NCBI GenBank assembly: GCA_022841915.1
Contig: JALHQN010000014.1
Coordinates: 1 to 64,000 of the forward strand
DNA length: 64,000 nucleotides
Source: Burkholderiales bacterium
GTDB lineage: Bacteria > Pseudomonadota > Gammaproteobacteria > Burkholderiales > WYBJ01
Direction of reading: 5' to 3'
Positions 17,343 through 26,938 of this stretch are shown piece after piece (the first letter of the stretch is position 1; each line of letters opens with the position of its first letter). The position numbers were made by a program, and so were the translations under genes. A model generated the notes under the pieces. It was not told where the DNA came from, did not search any database, and worked only from the letters and a program-made list of their open reading frames with translations.

Positions 17343-20300
17343 ATGTACTTCGACTGGCAGCTGTGGGGCATGACCCGGGGCTTGCGAGGGCGCATCGCGC
17401 TCGGCGTGCTGCTGGGGGTGCTCGCCCTGGTGGCCGGCCTCGCGCGCTTCGTGTTCCTCGGAGGGCTGCTCGCGCGCGTACTGCAGGGGGCGCCCACCGA
17501 CCAGCTCCTCTGGCCGGCCCTCGGCGTGGCCGTAGCGATCCTGCTGCGCGCGGCGCTCGAACAGCTGCGAACGATGCTCGCCCATCGCACCGCGGCACGG
17601 GTGCAAGCAACGCTGCGCGAACGCCTCTACGACAAGATCGTCGCGCTCGGTCCGTCCTGGTTCGCCGGCAGCCGCACGGGCGGCGTGATGCTCACGATGG
17701 TCGACGGCGTCGAGCAGCTGCAGACGTTCTTCGGCCAATACCTGCCGCAGCTCTTCATATCGGCCTGCGCGCCGATCGCGATATTCGTCGTGATCGCCTG
17801 GTGGGATCTGCCCGTTGCAGGTGTCATGCTCGCTGCGGCTCTGTTCGCACTGGTGCTGCCCGGCCTCGCCCACCGCCAGAACCGCGCAGCCGCAGTCGCG
17901 CGACAAAAGTCGTTCAAGGAGTTCGGCGAGGAGTTCCTCGACGCGATGCAAGGTCTGCCCACGCTCAAGGCCTTCGGCCAGAGCAAGGCCTACGGCCGCA
18001 TGCTTGCCGCCAAGGCGCGCGCGCTCTCGGAAAATACCATGTGGGTGCTCGGCGTGAGCGTGATGACGCGCGGGATCACGGATCTGGGCATCGCGGCAGG
18101 TGCAGCGGCGGCACTGGCGCTCGGCGCGTATCGCGTCACCCAAGGCATGATGAGCCTGGAAGCACTGCTCATCGTGCTCATGGCGGGCACCGAGATCTTC
18201 CGCCCGCTGCGCGACCTGCGCACGGTGCTGCATCAAGGCATGGTCGGGCAGTCGGCCTCGCGCGGCGTGCTCGAACTGCTCAACGCCGACGAAACCGCGC
18301 CCGCAAGCGGCGCGACCGGCGTCGATCTCGGACGCCGGCCCTCCATCGAATTCGACGATGTCCGCTTTGCCTATCCGGGCGGTCGGGCAGCGGCCTTCGC
18401 GGGGTTGTCCTTCAGCGTGGCGGCCGGAGAGCGCGTCGGGGTGGTCGGCCCCAGCGGGGTGGGCAAATCCTCGATCGTGCGCATGCTGCTGCGGCTGTAC
18501 GATCCCCAGGGCGGCGCGGTACGGATTGGTGGACGCAATCTAACCGAGATCGCCCCGGAGGAGATTCGCAGGCAGATCGCCGTCGTCGCCCAGGATACCT
18601 ATCTCTTTCATGGCAGCGTGGAAGACAACTTGCGCCTCGGCCGCCCGGACGCGACGCCCCAACAGATCGAGGCTGCAGCGCGCGCGGCGCATGCGCACGA
18701 GTTCATCATGGCCCTGCCCGAGGGTTACCGCACGCTGATCGGCGAGCGCGGCACACGGCTCTCCGGGGGGCAACGCCAGCGCATCGCGATCGCGCGCGCA
18801 CTGCTGGTCGATGCGCCCATCCTGATCCTGGACGAGGCATTGTCGGCGGTCGACGCCGAGAACGAAGCCCTGATCCAGCAGGCACTCGATCACCTGATGC
18901 AGGGCCGGACCACACTCATCCTGGCGCATCGGCTGTCGAGCGTCATCGGCGCCGACCGCATCCTGGTGCTCGAGGCCGGCAAGGTCGTCGACAGTGGCCG
19001 ACACGACCAGCTCATCGCCCGCGACGGCCCGTATCAGCGCCTGATGGCCCCGCAGTTGCGCCGCGACGCGGACGATGCCACCGCCGAGCTAGCCATCGAA
19101 GAAGCCATCGCGGACGACGCCGCGGCGCTTCCCGGTACGGCGACCGTCGAGGACGCCTCGCGGGCGCTGAAGGTTCGCGACATCGACGCCGACGCGGCCG
19201 CGGTCGGTTGGGGAGCGACGCTGGGCATGCTGTTCGACTTCATCCGTCCCTGGCGCGGACAGCTCACCTTGACCGCGGCGCTGGGCGTGGCGCGGGTGAT
19301 GGCATTCATCGCCGTAGGCGTACTGGGCGCCTGGACGATCGCCGATGTGCGCGGCGGCACGTTTCCGCAGCCGCTCGTCATCGGCCTCCTGGTGGTCGCG
19401 CCGCTCGCCGGCCTTCTGCATTGGCTGGAGTCGTGGCTCGCGCACGACATGGCCTATCGTCTGCTGGCGGAGATGCGGATCGCGCTCTACGAGAAACTCG
19501 AAACGCTGGCGCCCGCGTATCTCATCGAGCGACGCTCGGGCGATCTGGTGGCCCTGGCGACCCAGGACGTCGAGACGGTCGAATACTTCTTCGCGCACAC
19601 GGTCGCCCCGGCGATCGTGGCCGTGCTGGTGCCCTGTGCCGTGATCGCGTGGCTCGCCCATGCGAGCTGGGCCTTGGCGGCGGCGCTGCTGCCGTTTCTG
19701 GCGTTTGCTGCGCTCGCGCCGGTATTGCATCGCAAAGCGGTGGACATCGCCGCGTCGCGGGCTCGAGCGGCCCTGGGCCAGCTCGGCGCGCACGTGACCG
19801 AAACGATACAAGGGCTCTCCGAGCTGATCGCGTTTCGCGCCACACGCGCACGCCGGGCGTCCTTTCTCGCTCTGATCGAACGCTATCAGACGCTGCGCCT
19901 TGAACTGCTGCGCGATCTTGCGAGGCAATCCGAGCGCCTGGAGATCGCCACCGGCTTCGGCGGCTTGGCCGTGGCGCTCGTCGGCGCCCATCTGGTCGCC
20001 TCGGGTGCATTCGCACCCACCATGCTGCCCCTGTTCATTCTCATCTCGGTGGCAGCCTTTCTCCCGGTGTCCGAGATCGCCCAAGTCAGCCGGCAACTCG
20101 CCGACACCATCGCATCGACACGACGCCTGCATGTAGTTCATGGCGAGCCCGCGTGCATCGTCGACGGGCAGCGCACCCCGCCCTCGTCGCAGGGCGGGCT
20201 AGGGGTCGGCTTCGACCAGGTGGACTTCACGTACCGAGGTCGCCATGCGCCCGCACTCTCGCAAGTGAGCTTCGAGGCCGACCCGGGCACCACGGTCGCG

Positions 20301-20954
20301 ATCGTCGGGCCTTCGGGCGCGGGCAAGACGACGATCGCCAATCTGCTCCTTCGCTTCTGGGATCCGGATGCCGGCAGCATCCGCCTGGGCGACGTCGATC
20401 TCCGGGAACTGCCGCTGGACGCGCTACGCCACCGGATCGCGCTGGTGGCCCAGGACACCTACCTTTTCAACGACACGGTGGAGGCCAATGTGCGGATCGC
20501 ACGACCGGACGCCTCCGCGGAAGCACTCGGCGTCGCGCTCGATCAGGCAGCCCTCTCGCAATTCGTCGCGGGGCTGCCAGAGGGACTGCAGACCCGAGTC
20601 GGCGAGCGCGGCGTGCAGCTCTCCGGCGGTCAGCGCCAGCGCATCGCGATCGCCCGAGCCTTCCTGAAAGACGCGCCCATTCTCGTGCTCGACGAAGCCA
20701 CGTCGCATCTGGACACGATCAGCGAAGCCCAGGTACGCGCCGCGCTGGATGCGCTGATGCGGGATCGAACCACCATCCTCATCGCGCACCGGCTCTCGAC
20801 CATACGCAACGCGCACAAGATTCTGGTGCTGAGCGAAGGCCGGGTGCTCGAACAAGGAACCCATGCGCAGTTGATCGCCCAGCGCGGAGTCTATGCTCGT
20901 CTGGTGGGTCACCAGATGCGTGGAACGAGTGCGAAGCGCGTGAGCATCGCCTAG
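17343..20954 (+). CDS. Double-length ABC exporter (TMD-NBD-TMD-NBD in one chain)
   Basis: The 1203-residue protein is two ABC half-exporters joined head to tail. Half 1 has about six membrane helices, then Walker A 'GPSGVGKSS' (369-377), signature 'LSGGQRQ' (473-479) and Walker B 'ILILDEA' (493-499). Half 2 has membrane helices from about 635, Walker A 'GPSGAGKTT' near 989 and Walker B 'ILVLDEATSHLD' near 1112. Both nucleotide sites look complete. Bacterial exporters of this class, including CydDC, are usually two genes or homodimers. A charged linker rich in Asp/Glu/Ala (about 575-625) joins the halves. The substrate is unknown: CydDC-like thiol export and drug or lipid export are both possible. 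Confidence 0.9.
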   Translation: MYFDWQLWGMTRGLRGRIALGVLLGVLALVAGLARFVFLGGLLARVLQGAPTDQLLWPALGVAVAILLRAALEQLRTMLAHRTAARVQATLRERLYDKIVALGPSWFAGSRTGGVMLTMVDGVEQLQTFFGQYLPQLFISACAPIAIFVVIAWWDLPVAGVMLAAALFALVLPGLAHRQNRAAAVARQKSFKEFGEEFLDAMQGLPTLKAFGQSKAYGRMLAAKARALSENTMWVLGVSVMTRGITDLGIAAGAAAALALGAYRVTQGMMSLEALLIVLMAGTEIFRPLRDLRTVLHQGMVGQSASRGVLELLNADETAPASGATGVDLGRRPSIEFDDVRFAYPGGRAAAFAGLSFSVAAGERVGVVGPSGVGKSSIVRMLLRLYDPQGGAVRIGGRNLTEIAPEEIRRQIAVVAQDTYLFHGSVEDNLRLGRPDATPQQIEAAARAAHAHEFIMALPEGYRTLIGERGTRLSGGQRQRIAIARALLVDAPILILDEALSAVDAENEALIQQALDHLMQGRTTLILAHRLSSVIGADRILVLEAGKVVDSGRHDQLIARDGPYQRLMAPQLRRDADDATAELAIEEAIADDAAALPGTATVEDASRALKVRDIDADAAAVGWGATLGMLFDFIRPWRGQLTLTAALGVARVMAFIAVGVLGAWTIADVRGGTFPQPLVIGLLVVAPLAGLLHWLESWLAHDMAYRLLAEMRIALYEKLETLAPAYLIERRSGDLVALATQDVETVEYFFAHTVAPAIVAVLVPCAVIAWLAHASWALAAALLPFLAFAALAPVLHRKAVDIAASRARAALGQLGAHVTETIQGLSELIAFRATRARRASFLALIERYQTLRLELLRDLARQSERLEIATGFGGLAVALVGAHLVASGAFAPTMLPLFILISVAAFLPVSEIAQVSRQLADTIASTRRLHVVHGEPACIVDGQRTPPSSQGGLGVGFDQVDFTYRGRHAPALSQVSFEADPGTTVAIVGPSGAGKTTIANLLLRFWDPDAGSIRLGDVDLRELPLDALRHRIALVAQDTYLFNDTVEANVRIARPDASAEALGVALDQAALSQFVAGLPEGLQTRVGERGVQLSGGQRQRIAIARAFLKDAPILVLDEATSHLDTISEAQVRAALDALMRDRTTILIAHRLSTIRNAHKILVLSEGRVLEQGTHAQLIAQRGVYARLVGHQMRGTSAKRVSIA

Positions 20955-21069
20955 GCAGATATCGACGCGCGCCACCGGCTCGCCGAGCCTTCGACGAGAC
21001 TTCGACGAACCGGTCAGTCGCGGAACCGAAGGATCGCCTCTCGCAAGCGATCGCTGCAACCGAAGCGAC

Positions 21070-22095
21070 TCACCCCGCGATTCGATACGCCCGCACGGCC
21101 GTATCGTGGAACATCGCCGCCCGCTCGGTCGCCGAATACGACTTCGACATGCGCTTGAAGGCGTTGTACATGACGTTGTACGAGAACGACACCTTGTCGA
21201 CCGGAAAATTGCTCTCGAACATCGCGCGCTGCGGGCCGAATTTTTCGATGCAGTAGTCGATCCACGGCGCCATGGCTTGCGCCAGTTCCTCCGAGCCGAT
21301 CGGCTTGTCGCGCAGATGCCAGTCGAAACCGCAGCGAACCATGCCCAGCCCGCCCAGCTTCACGAGCACGTTCGGGCATGCGGCGACAGCGTCGATGCCT
21401 TTGCGCCACTGGGCCATGACCTCGGCCTCGCGATGGGCGTAAGGGCCGGTGCGCAGCAGACCGCCGACATGATTCAGGATGATCGTGAGCTCCGGGACGG
21501 CCTTGGCGAAGTCCGCGAGTTCGGGGAGCTGCGGATGATAGAGCCAGCCCTCCAGCGACAGCCCCATGCGGGCGAGTACGCGCGCACCGGCGCGGAAGGC
21601 ATCGGTGCCCAGTTGCCCGGGCTGCTGGTGCGCAGACGTGTTCTCGATCTCGGGATGCGGATCCCACGTCACGGAGTGGCGGATGCCGCGCAAGCGGTTG
21701 GGGCTCGCGGCCAATAGCGCTTCGAGCACGGGGGCGACGCGCTCGCCCAGGTTCAGATTGGCATGACCGATGATTGCGGCGGCCATGCGTGCCGGGCCGT
21801 AAATGCCGCTGGCACTCGCAGCGGCGATGCCTTGCACGTACTCCACTTCGCCAACGGGACGCATCGCCTCCGGCCCATCGGGACGATACATCGAGCGGCA
21901 CTCGATGAACACTGTCGAGCGAACGTCATGACCGCCGTAAATGTCCGCTGCCAGCTCGTCGAGCTGGTAGCGCTGGTAAGGTACCCGCGCGGCTTTCAGA
22001 TCCCACAGATGATGATGCGGATCGCATATGGGCAGCTCGGGTTCGAGTATGGGTTCCTGCGTGAGCGCGTGCCAGTCGTTGCCGCCGAAGGGCAT
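21070..22095 (-). CDS. Amidohydrolase-family (2-pyrone-4,6-dicarboxylate lactonase-like) metal-dependent hydrolase
   Basis: The 341-residue protein has the amidohydrolase-2 start 'LPICDPHHHLWDL', which supplies the HxH-type metal site, then 'IILNHVGG' and a late 'AMFESNFPVDKVSFSYN'. Family members hydrolyse lactones (PDC hydrolase, sugar lactones) or decarboxylate aromatics. It ends a leftward run with a TauD dioxygenase, LeuD/LeuC and a Bug protein, which suggests degradation of an imported organic acid. The exact substrate is not evident. There is no signal peptide. Confidence 0.87.
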   Translation of the reverse strand: MPFGGNDWHALTQEPILEPELPICDPHHHLWDLKAARVPYQRYQLDELAADIYGGHDVRSTVFIECRSMYRPDGPEAMRPVGEVEYVQGIAAASASGIYGPARMAAAIIGHANLNLGERVAPVLEALLAASPNRLRGIRHSVTWDPHPEIENTSAHQQPGQLGTDAFRAGARVLARMGLSLEGWLYHPQLPELADFAKAVPELTIILNHVGGLLRTGPYAHREAEVMAQWRKGIDAVAACPNVLVKLGGLGMVRCGFDWHLRDKPIGSEELAQAMAPWIDYCIEKFGPQRAMFESNFPVDKVSFSYNVMYNAFKRMSKSYSATERAAMFHDTAVRAYRIAG

Positions 22096-22250
22096 GGAGC
22101 ATCCTCCTGATCGAGTTGAGTCCGACGGATGTCGATGACACAGCCATCCGCCCCGAAACGCGGTCCGTGCGCCGATCCGACTAACGCCTCGGAGCCGCCA
22201 TTGCGCCAGACCGATACGCGCCTAGGCGCGCCCACACGATCGCGCGCGGC

Positions 22251-23210
22251 TCAAGGCGCGCTGCGATGCAGTCCTCTCGGATGGGGCGCCTTGGCTTGGC
22301 TCGCGGTATCGACATACGGGCGCGTCCCCTTGATCTGCGTCCGGTGCATGACGCGCCGCGCGTTGTTGTCGAACGCGTTGCGCCGATGCATCGTGCAGCG
22401 GTTATCCCAGATGACGACATCCCCCACCGACCACGTGTGGTACCAAGCGAACTCGCTGCTGGCCGCATGGATCCACAGTTGATCCAGCAGCGCCTCCGAC
22501 TCGGCCACCGGCAGACCGTGCGCATGCGAGAACGGCCGGCGGCCAAGATACAGGGCGTCGCATCCGGTATCCGGGTGCGTGCGAACGGCCGGATGATTCG
22601 GGCCGGGCGAGCGCGTGACGTCGGCGGGAAACTCGAAGCCCTTGCGAAGGAATCCGCCGCTGTTGTGGGTGGCGTCGTGCTTGATGGTCAACCCGTCGAG
22701 TTGGGCGCGCAGGCCGGGCGGCAGCGTCTCGAGCGCCCGATACATGTTGCAGAACCCTGTTTCGCCGCCTGCCGGCGGGATCTCGAGGGCATACAGAATG
22801 CTCGCGTCGGGCGGCACCTCGATGTACGACATGTCGGTGTGCCAGACGAGATCGACGTTGGCGAGCGCGCCGATCGGCTTGCCGTCCTCGATCACGTTGG
22901 AGACGATCGTCAATGCCCGGTTCTCGCGGGGCTGGCCGGGCTGATCGGTCGGCTGCGGGCGAAAGGTATCGTCCGGCGTACCGAAGCGCGCCGCGAGTGC
23001 GAGCAGGTCGTCGTCGCTCAACGACTGACCGCGAAAAACCAGCACGAGGTGATCGAGCCAAGCCTGGCGAATCGCTTCGAATTGCGCTTCGCTCGCTTGT
23101 CGAAGATCGCCGCAACCGACTTCGGCTCCCAAGGCCGCGTCGAACGGGCGCACCTCGATTCCAGGGTATCGGCTAGCAAGCGTAGCCGGAAGCTTCTCGG
23201 TGCTATTCAT
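22251..23210 (-). CDS. TauD/TfdA-family Fe(II)/2-oxoglutarate dioxygenase
   Basis: The 319-residue protein has the facial triad His124-X-Asp126 in 'LVWHTDMSYIE' and distal His275 in 'DNRCTMHRR'. Arg286, eleven residues later, is placed to bind 2-oxoglutarate, matching TauD spacing. The family hydroxylates sulfonates, chlorophenoxy acids or other small acids with release of a fragment. It sits between the amidohydrolase and the leuD-type gene on the same strand, with gaps of 155 and 108 bases. A second paralogue lies at 29226-30194. Confidence 0.92.
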   Translation of the reverse strand: MNSTEKLPATLASRYPGIEVRPFDAALGAEVGCGDLRQASEAQFEAIRQAWLDHLVLVFRGQSLSDDDLLALAARFGTPDDTFRPQPTDQPGQPRENRALTIVSNVIEDGKPIGALANVDLVWHTDMSYIEVPPDASILYALEIPPAGGETGFCNMYRALETLPPGLRAQLDGLTIKHDATHNSGGFLRKGFEFPADVTRSPGPNHPAVRTHPDTGCDALYLGRRPFSHAHGLPVAESEALLDQLWIHAASSEFAWYHTWSVGDVVIWDNRCTMHRRNAFDNNARRVMHRTQIKGTRPYVDTASQAKAPHPRGLHRSAP

Positions 23211-23318
23211 CGAAAGGTCCTCTGCCAGCAGGCTGCAGTCACGATGGCGCCCCAGGGCACCTCGATCCCGCAGACTCGAAAAATTGAACTGCGATACGAG
23301 CGCCGATGCCGAGCGCGT

Positions 23319-23927
23319 TCAGGCATAGAGCCATGCCCGCTCTTTCTTGTACGCGGCTTCGAACGCATCGAACGCATCCTTGTATTGCAGCGTGCGGGCG
23401 ATGTCGTCCAGCCCCTCGAGCAGGCATTTCTTGCGCACCGGATGAATGTCGAAACCGTGAGTCTTGCCCTGCGCGTCGGTCACCGTCTGCGCAGCGAGAT
23501 CCACGCTGATCGTGCTGCCCGGATGCTCGCGCAGCTGCTTGCGCAGCGCCTCGCATTGCGCCTCGTCGAGCACCACCGGCAGCAGCCCGTTCTTGTAGCA
23601 ATTGTTCAGATGGATGTCGGCGAAGCTCGGGGCGATGACGCAGCGAATGCCGAACTCGTAGAGCGCGTACACCGCGCTTTCGCGCGACGAGCCGCTGCCC
23701 CAGTTGCGATCGGCGACGATGATCTGCGCACGATTGAACGGCTCCGCATTGAGGATGTGCTCCTTCTCGCTGCCGTCGGCGTTGAAGCGCCGATCATGAA
23801 AAAGAATGCGGGCATAGGCCGGGCCGCGCGGCACCTTGTTGAAGCGCGTCGGGCACAGCTGATTGGTATCGACGTTCGGCTCGTCGATCGGTGCGGCTAT
23901 CGCGGTGATGGTGGTGAAGGGTGTCAT
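23319..23927 (-). CDS. leuD: 3-isopropylmalate dehydratase small subunit (LeuD-type)
   Basis: The 202-residue protein matches LeuD over its whole length: 'VDTNQLCPTRFNK', the substrate loop region 'NWGSGSSRESAVYALYEFG', 'VIAPSFADIHLNNCYKNGLLP' and the C-terminal 'WLYA'. LeuD pairs with LeuC to isomerise isopropylmalate or hydrate related acids such as citraconate. Here the pair sits in a catabolic run with a dioxygenase, amidohydrolase and Bug protein, and leuB is not adjacent. A paralogue acting on another 2-hydroxy-diacid is therefore as likely as leucine synthesis. Confidence 0.92.
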   Translation of the reverse strand: MTPFTTITAIAAPIDEPNVDTNQLCPTRFNKVPRGPAYARILFHDRRFNADGSEKEHILNAEPFNRAQIIVADRNWGSGSSRESAVYALYEFGIRCVIAPSFADIHLNNCYKNGLLPVVLDEAQCEALRKQLREHPGSTISVDLAAQTVTDAQGKTHGFDIHPVRKKCLLEGLDDIARTLQYKDAFDAFEAAYKKERAWLYA

Positions 23928-24025
23928 GTGTAGATCCTAGTCGGCCGCAGCGGAGCAGAGTGGGCGCGCAGGTGAACCGAGTCGAGTTGTCGGCAGCCTG
24001 CGCGATCCCCCATCGTCATCCGTGG

Positions 24026-25456
24026 CTAGCTGTTCTTCAAGAGTTCGCGCACATCGGTGAGTTTGCCCTTGATCGCGGCCGCAGCGGCCATCGCCGGACT
24101 GACCAGGTGCGTGCGCCCGCCCGTGCCTTGGCGACCCTTGAAGTTGCGATTGGACGTCGAGGCGCAACGTTCTCCGGGTCGCAACTGGTCACCGTTGATG
24201 GCGGTGCACAGCGAGCAGCCCGGCTCGCGCCATTCGAAGCCTGCATTTCGGAATATCGTATCGAGGCCTTCCTGCTCCGCCTGGCGCTTGACCAGCTGCG
24301 ATCCGGGCACGATCCAGGCGGGCACCACGGCCTTGCCCAGTTTCGCCACCTGCGCGGCGGCCCGGATGTCCTCGATGCGACTGTTGGTGCACGAACCGAT
24401 GAACACCTTGTCGACCTCGATGTCGCAGAGCGCCATACCGGGCGTCAGCCCCTGGTACTCGATGGCCGACGCGACTTCCTGCGCGATGATCGCGTCCTTG
24501 ATCTCGCGCGGATTGGGCACGACCCCGGTCACCGGACCACCCTGAGCGGGGTTCGTCCCCCAGGTGACCATGGGCGCGATATCCGCTGCGTTCAGCGCGA
24601 CTTCGCGGTCGTAGCGCGCCCCCTCGTCGGAGGGCAGCTGTTTCCACGCCGCCAGGGCCTCGTCCCACTGCGCGCCCTTGGGCGCATAGGGCCGACCCTG
24701 CAGGTAGCTGAACGTGGTCTCGTCGGGTGCGACCATGCCGGCACGCGCCCCTGCCTCGATCGACATGTTGCACACGGTCATGCGACCTTCCATGCTCATG
24801 GCGCGCAGCGTGCTGCCGGCGTATTCGACGATGTGGCCGGTGCCGCCGTCGACACCGATCTTCGCGATGATGGCGAGGATGATGTCCTTGGGCGAGATGC
24901 CGAAGCCCAGTTCACCGTCGATCGTGATGCGCATGGACTTCTGGCGGCGCTGCCAGATGGCCTGTGTGGCCATCACGTGCATCATCTCGGAGGCGCCGAT
25001 GCCGAAGGCGATGCACCCGAACGCGCCGTGGGTCGCGGTGTGGGAATCCGCGCCGCAAATCAATAGCCCCGGCTGGGTGATGCCCTGCTCCGGCGGCACG
25101 ATGTGCAGAATTCCCTGACGGGGATCGTCGATGCCGAACAGCGTGATGCCATGCTTGGCGGAATTGGCATGCAATTGCAGCACCATGTTGCGGATCTCGG
25201 CGTTCGCAATGCCGTCGACGCCTTTGTCGCGCCCGGTCGTCGGCACGTAATGATCGGCGAACGCGAATACCTGCTTGGGCCGCGCGACCGAACGTCCCTC
25301 CTCCGCCAGCTTGTCGAAGGCATGCGATGCGCCTTCGTGTATGAAGGCGCGATCCACGTGCAGCAGCAGTTCGCCGCCATCCTCCACGACGACGTGGCGG
25401 TTCCAGATCTTGTCCACCAGCGTCTGCGGCGAGGCAGAACGAGCAGTTTGATTCAT
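24026..25456 (-). CDS. leuC: 3-isopropylmalate dehydratase large subunit (LeuC-type aconitase-family)
   Basis: The 476-residue protein has 'ICGADSHTATHGAFGC', 'KVFIGSCTNSRIEDIRAAA' and 'CSLCTAINGDQL', which together carry the three [4Fe-4S] cysteines, plus 'NRNFKGRQGTGGRTHLVSP'. This is a complete LeuC. The ATG at 25456 follows GGGAAAG and is 13 bases from the Bug reading-frame stop; the frame is open further to 25603. The order Bug - leuC - leuD is leftward. As with leuD, the neighbours point to organic-acid catabolism, not to a leucine operon. Confidence 0.93.
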   Translation of the reverse strand: MNQTARSASPQTLVDKIWNRHVVVEDGGELLLHVDRAFIHEGASHAFDKLAEEGRSVARPKQVFAFADHYVPTTGRDKGVDGIANAEIRNMVLQLHANSAKHGITLFGIDDPRQGILHIVPPEQGITQPGLLICGADSHTATHGAFGCIAFGIGASEMMHVMATQAIWQRRQKSMRITIDGELGFGISPKDIILAIIAKIGVDGGTGHIVEYAGSTLRAMSMEGRMTVCNMSIEAGARAGMVAPDETTFSYLQGRPYAPKGAQWDEALAAWKQLPSDEGARYDREVALNAADIAPMVTWGTNPAQGGPVTGVVPNPREIKDAIIAQEVASAIEYQGLTPGMALCDIEVDKVFIGSCTNSRIEDIRAAAQVAKLGKAVVPAWIVPGSQLVKRQAEQEGLDTIFRNAGFEWREPGCSLCTAINGDQLRPGERCASTSNRNFKGRQGTGGRTHLVSPAMAAAAAIKGKLTDVRELLKNS

Positions 25457-25469
25457 CCTTGCTTTCCCT

Positions 25470-26455
25470 TTACTCCGCCGTGATCTTCGCGTCGCGCACG
25501 ACCTTGAGCCAGCGCTCCCGCTCTTTCTGGACGAACCGGCCGAACTCGGCGGGCGTCGAGCCGGCGGGCTCGGCGCCTTGCGCCTCGAGCACACGCGCGA
25601 CATCGGGTGTCCGCAGCTTGGCGGCGATGGCCTTGCTCAGCTTGTCGATCACCGCCGGCGGCGTGCCGGCCGGCGCGAACATGCCCTGCCACAGGTCGAT
25701 ATCCACGCTCGGATATCCGGCCTCGGCGAAGGTCGGAATGTCCGGGGCTGCATTCATGCGCTTGTTGCCGGTGACCGCCAGCCCGGTCACCTTGCCGCTC
25801 TTGGTCATCGGGATCAATGCCAGCGCGTTGGTGAGAAACACCTGCACTTGACCGGAAATCAGCGCCAGCGTGCCAGGCCCGCTGCCTTTGTACGGCACGT
25901 GGACGATGTCGATCCCAGCCTCGCGCTTGAGCAATTCCGTGGCGAGGTGCTGAATCCCGCCCACGCCGCCGGACGCATAGCTGAGCTTACCCGGATGAGC
26001 CTTGGCATGAGCGACGAACTCGCGCAGGTTCTTCACCGGCAGCGACGGATGGACGCCCAGCATGCTGGTGCCGTTGGCCATCAGGCTCACTGGAGCGAAG
26101 TCCTTCACCGGATTGAAGGCCACCTTGCGCGCGAGGTGCGCGGACATCATGTGGCCGACGTTGAACACGATCACCGTGTATCCGTCCGCAGGTGCCTTGG
26201 CCACCAATTCCATCGCGATCAGGCCCGTGGCGCCCACCCGATTGTCGACCACGATCGGTTGCCCCATTCCTCGCTCAGTTTCTGCGCCACCAGTCGCGCC
26301 ATGAAATCCGTGCCGCCGCCGGGCGCGACGCCCACCAGAAACCGAATGGGCTTGGTCGGAAAATTGGTCGCCAGCGCGCTGCCGGCAACGCCAAGGGATG
26401 CGATAGCCAGCAGGCCGCCCAGCCCTCCGAAAATACGATGCTTCATTGACGCCAT
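25470..26455 (-). pseudogene. Bug-family receptor gene with a one-base frameshift
   Basis: A full Bug gene is present but split over two frames. The start at 26455 (AGGAGG four bases upstream) gives a signal peptide and 'FPTKPIRFLVGVAPGGGTDF' up to 'LVAQKLSEE'. From about 26265 the other frame continues 'GQPIVVDNRVGATGLIAME' to the normal C-terminus 'LKVVRDAKITAE'. One base is missing in 'gaatgggg' (26264-26271): restoring it gives the family reading KLSEE-x-GQPIVVDNR. Everything else is intact, so the mutation is recent or is a sequence error. It heads the operon with leuC and leuD. Confidence 0.8.
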
Positions 26456-26938
26456 GACTCCTCCTGTCGTTCTTGACTGATTGCGGCGCTCGCTCGTTCA
26501 GCGTTCGAACCGGGCCCTCGATGCCCTCCAGGGCACAGGCCTCCCGCCTGCGGGCGCACGCAGCGCCTCGCGCCCCAGGGCGCAGACCGTACGCACCATC
26601 CCGCGTGAAAGTGAGGCCGCGTGCTAGGCGGCCACCCGATACCGGCCCGCATATATATCCCGAGCGCGTCTGTCTGACAATATGGCCCTAGCGGTCGAGC
26701 GCCTCAGGGTCGGACAATTTCCGGGCCGACGATCATGTGCCGATACTCGCGCCGCGTCGGTTCAAGCCGCTCCGGAAGTCTGGTGACAGCCCGCTCGTTG
26801 CTGGCGTCAGCACGCCACTGCTACCATCGTCTGCGCCAGGGTCCCGGTCGCACTCGACGTCGCGGGAATGCACAGCTTCGGTTCGATGGCTTCCGGTTCG
26901 TGCGTCGGCCAGAAGCCCCGCAAGCAGGAGGACATAAC
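26456..26938. other. Divergent control region between the Bug-leuCD run and the UGSC operon
   Basis: The two transcription units face apart over these 483 bases. The frame of the right-hand gene is open back to 26735, but composition and the strong TTG start signal at 26939 argue against coding. No operator could be assigned by eye. Confidence 0.5.

Noticed and set aside
17234-19903. 889-codon frame over the ABC exporter
   Set aside because: Low-complexity Arg/Gly/Ala shadow of the real gene; no domain.
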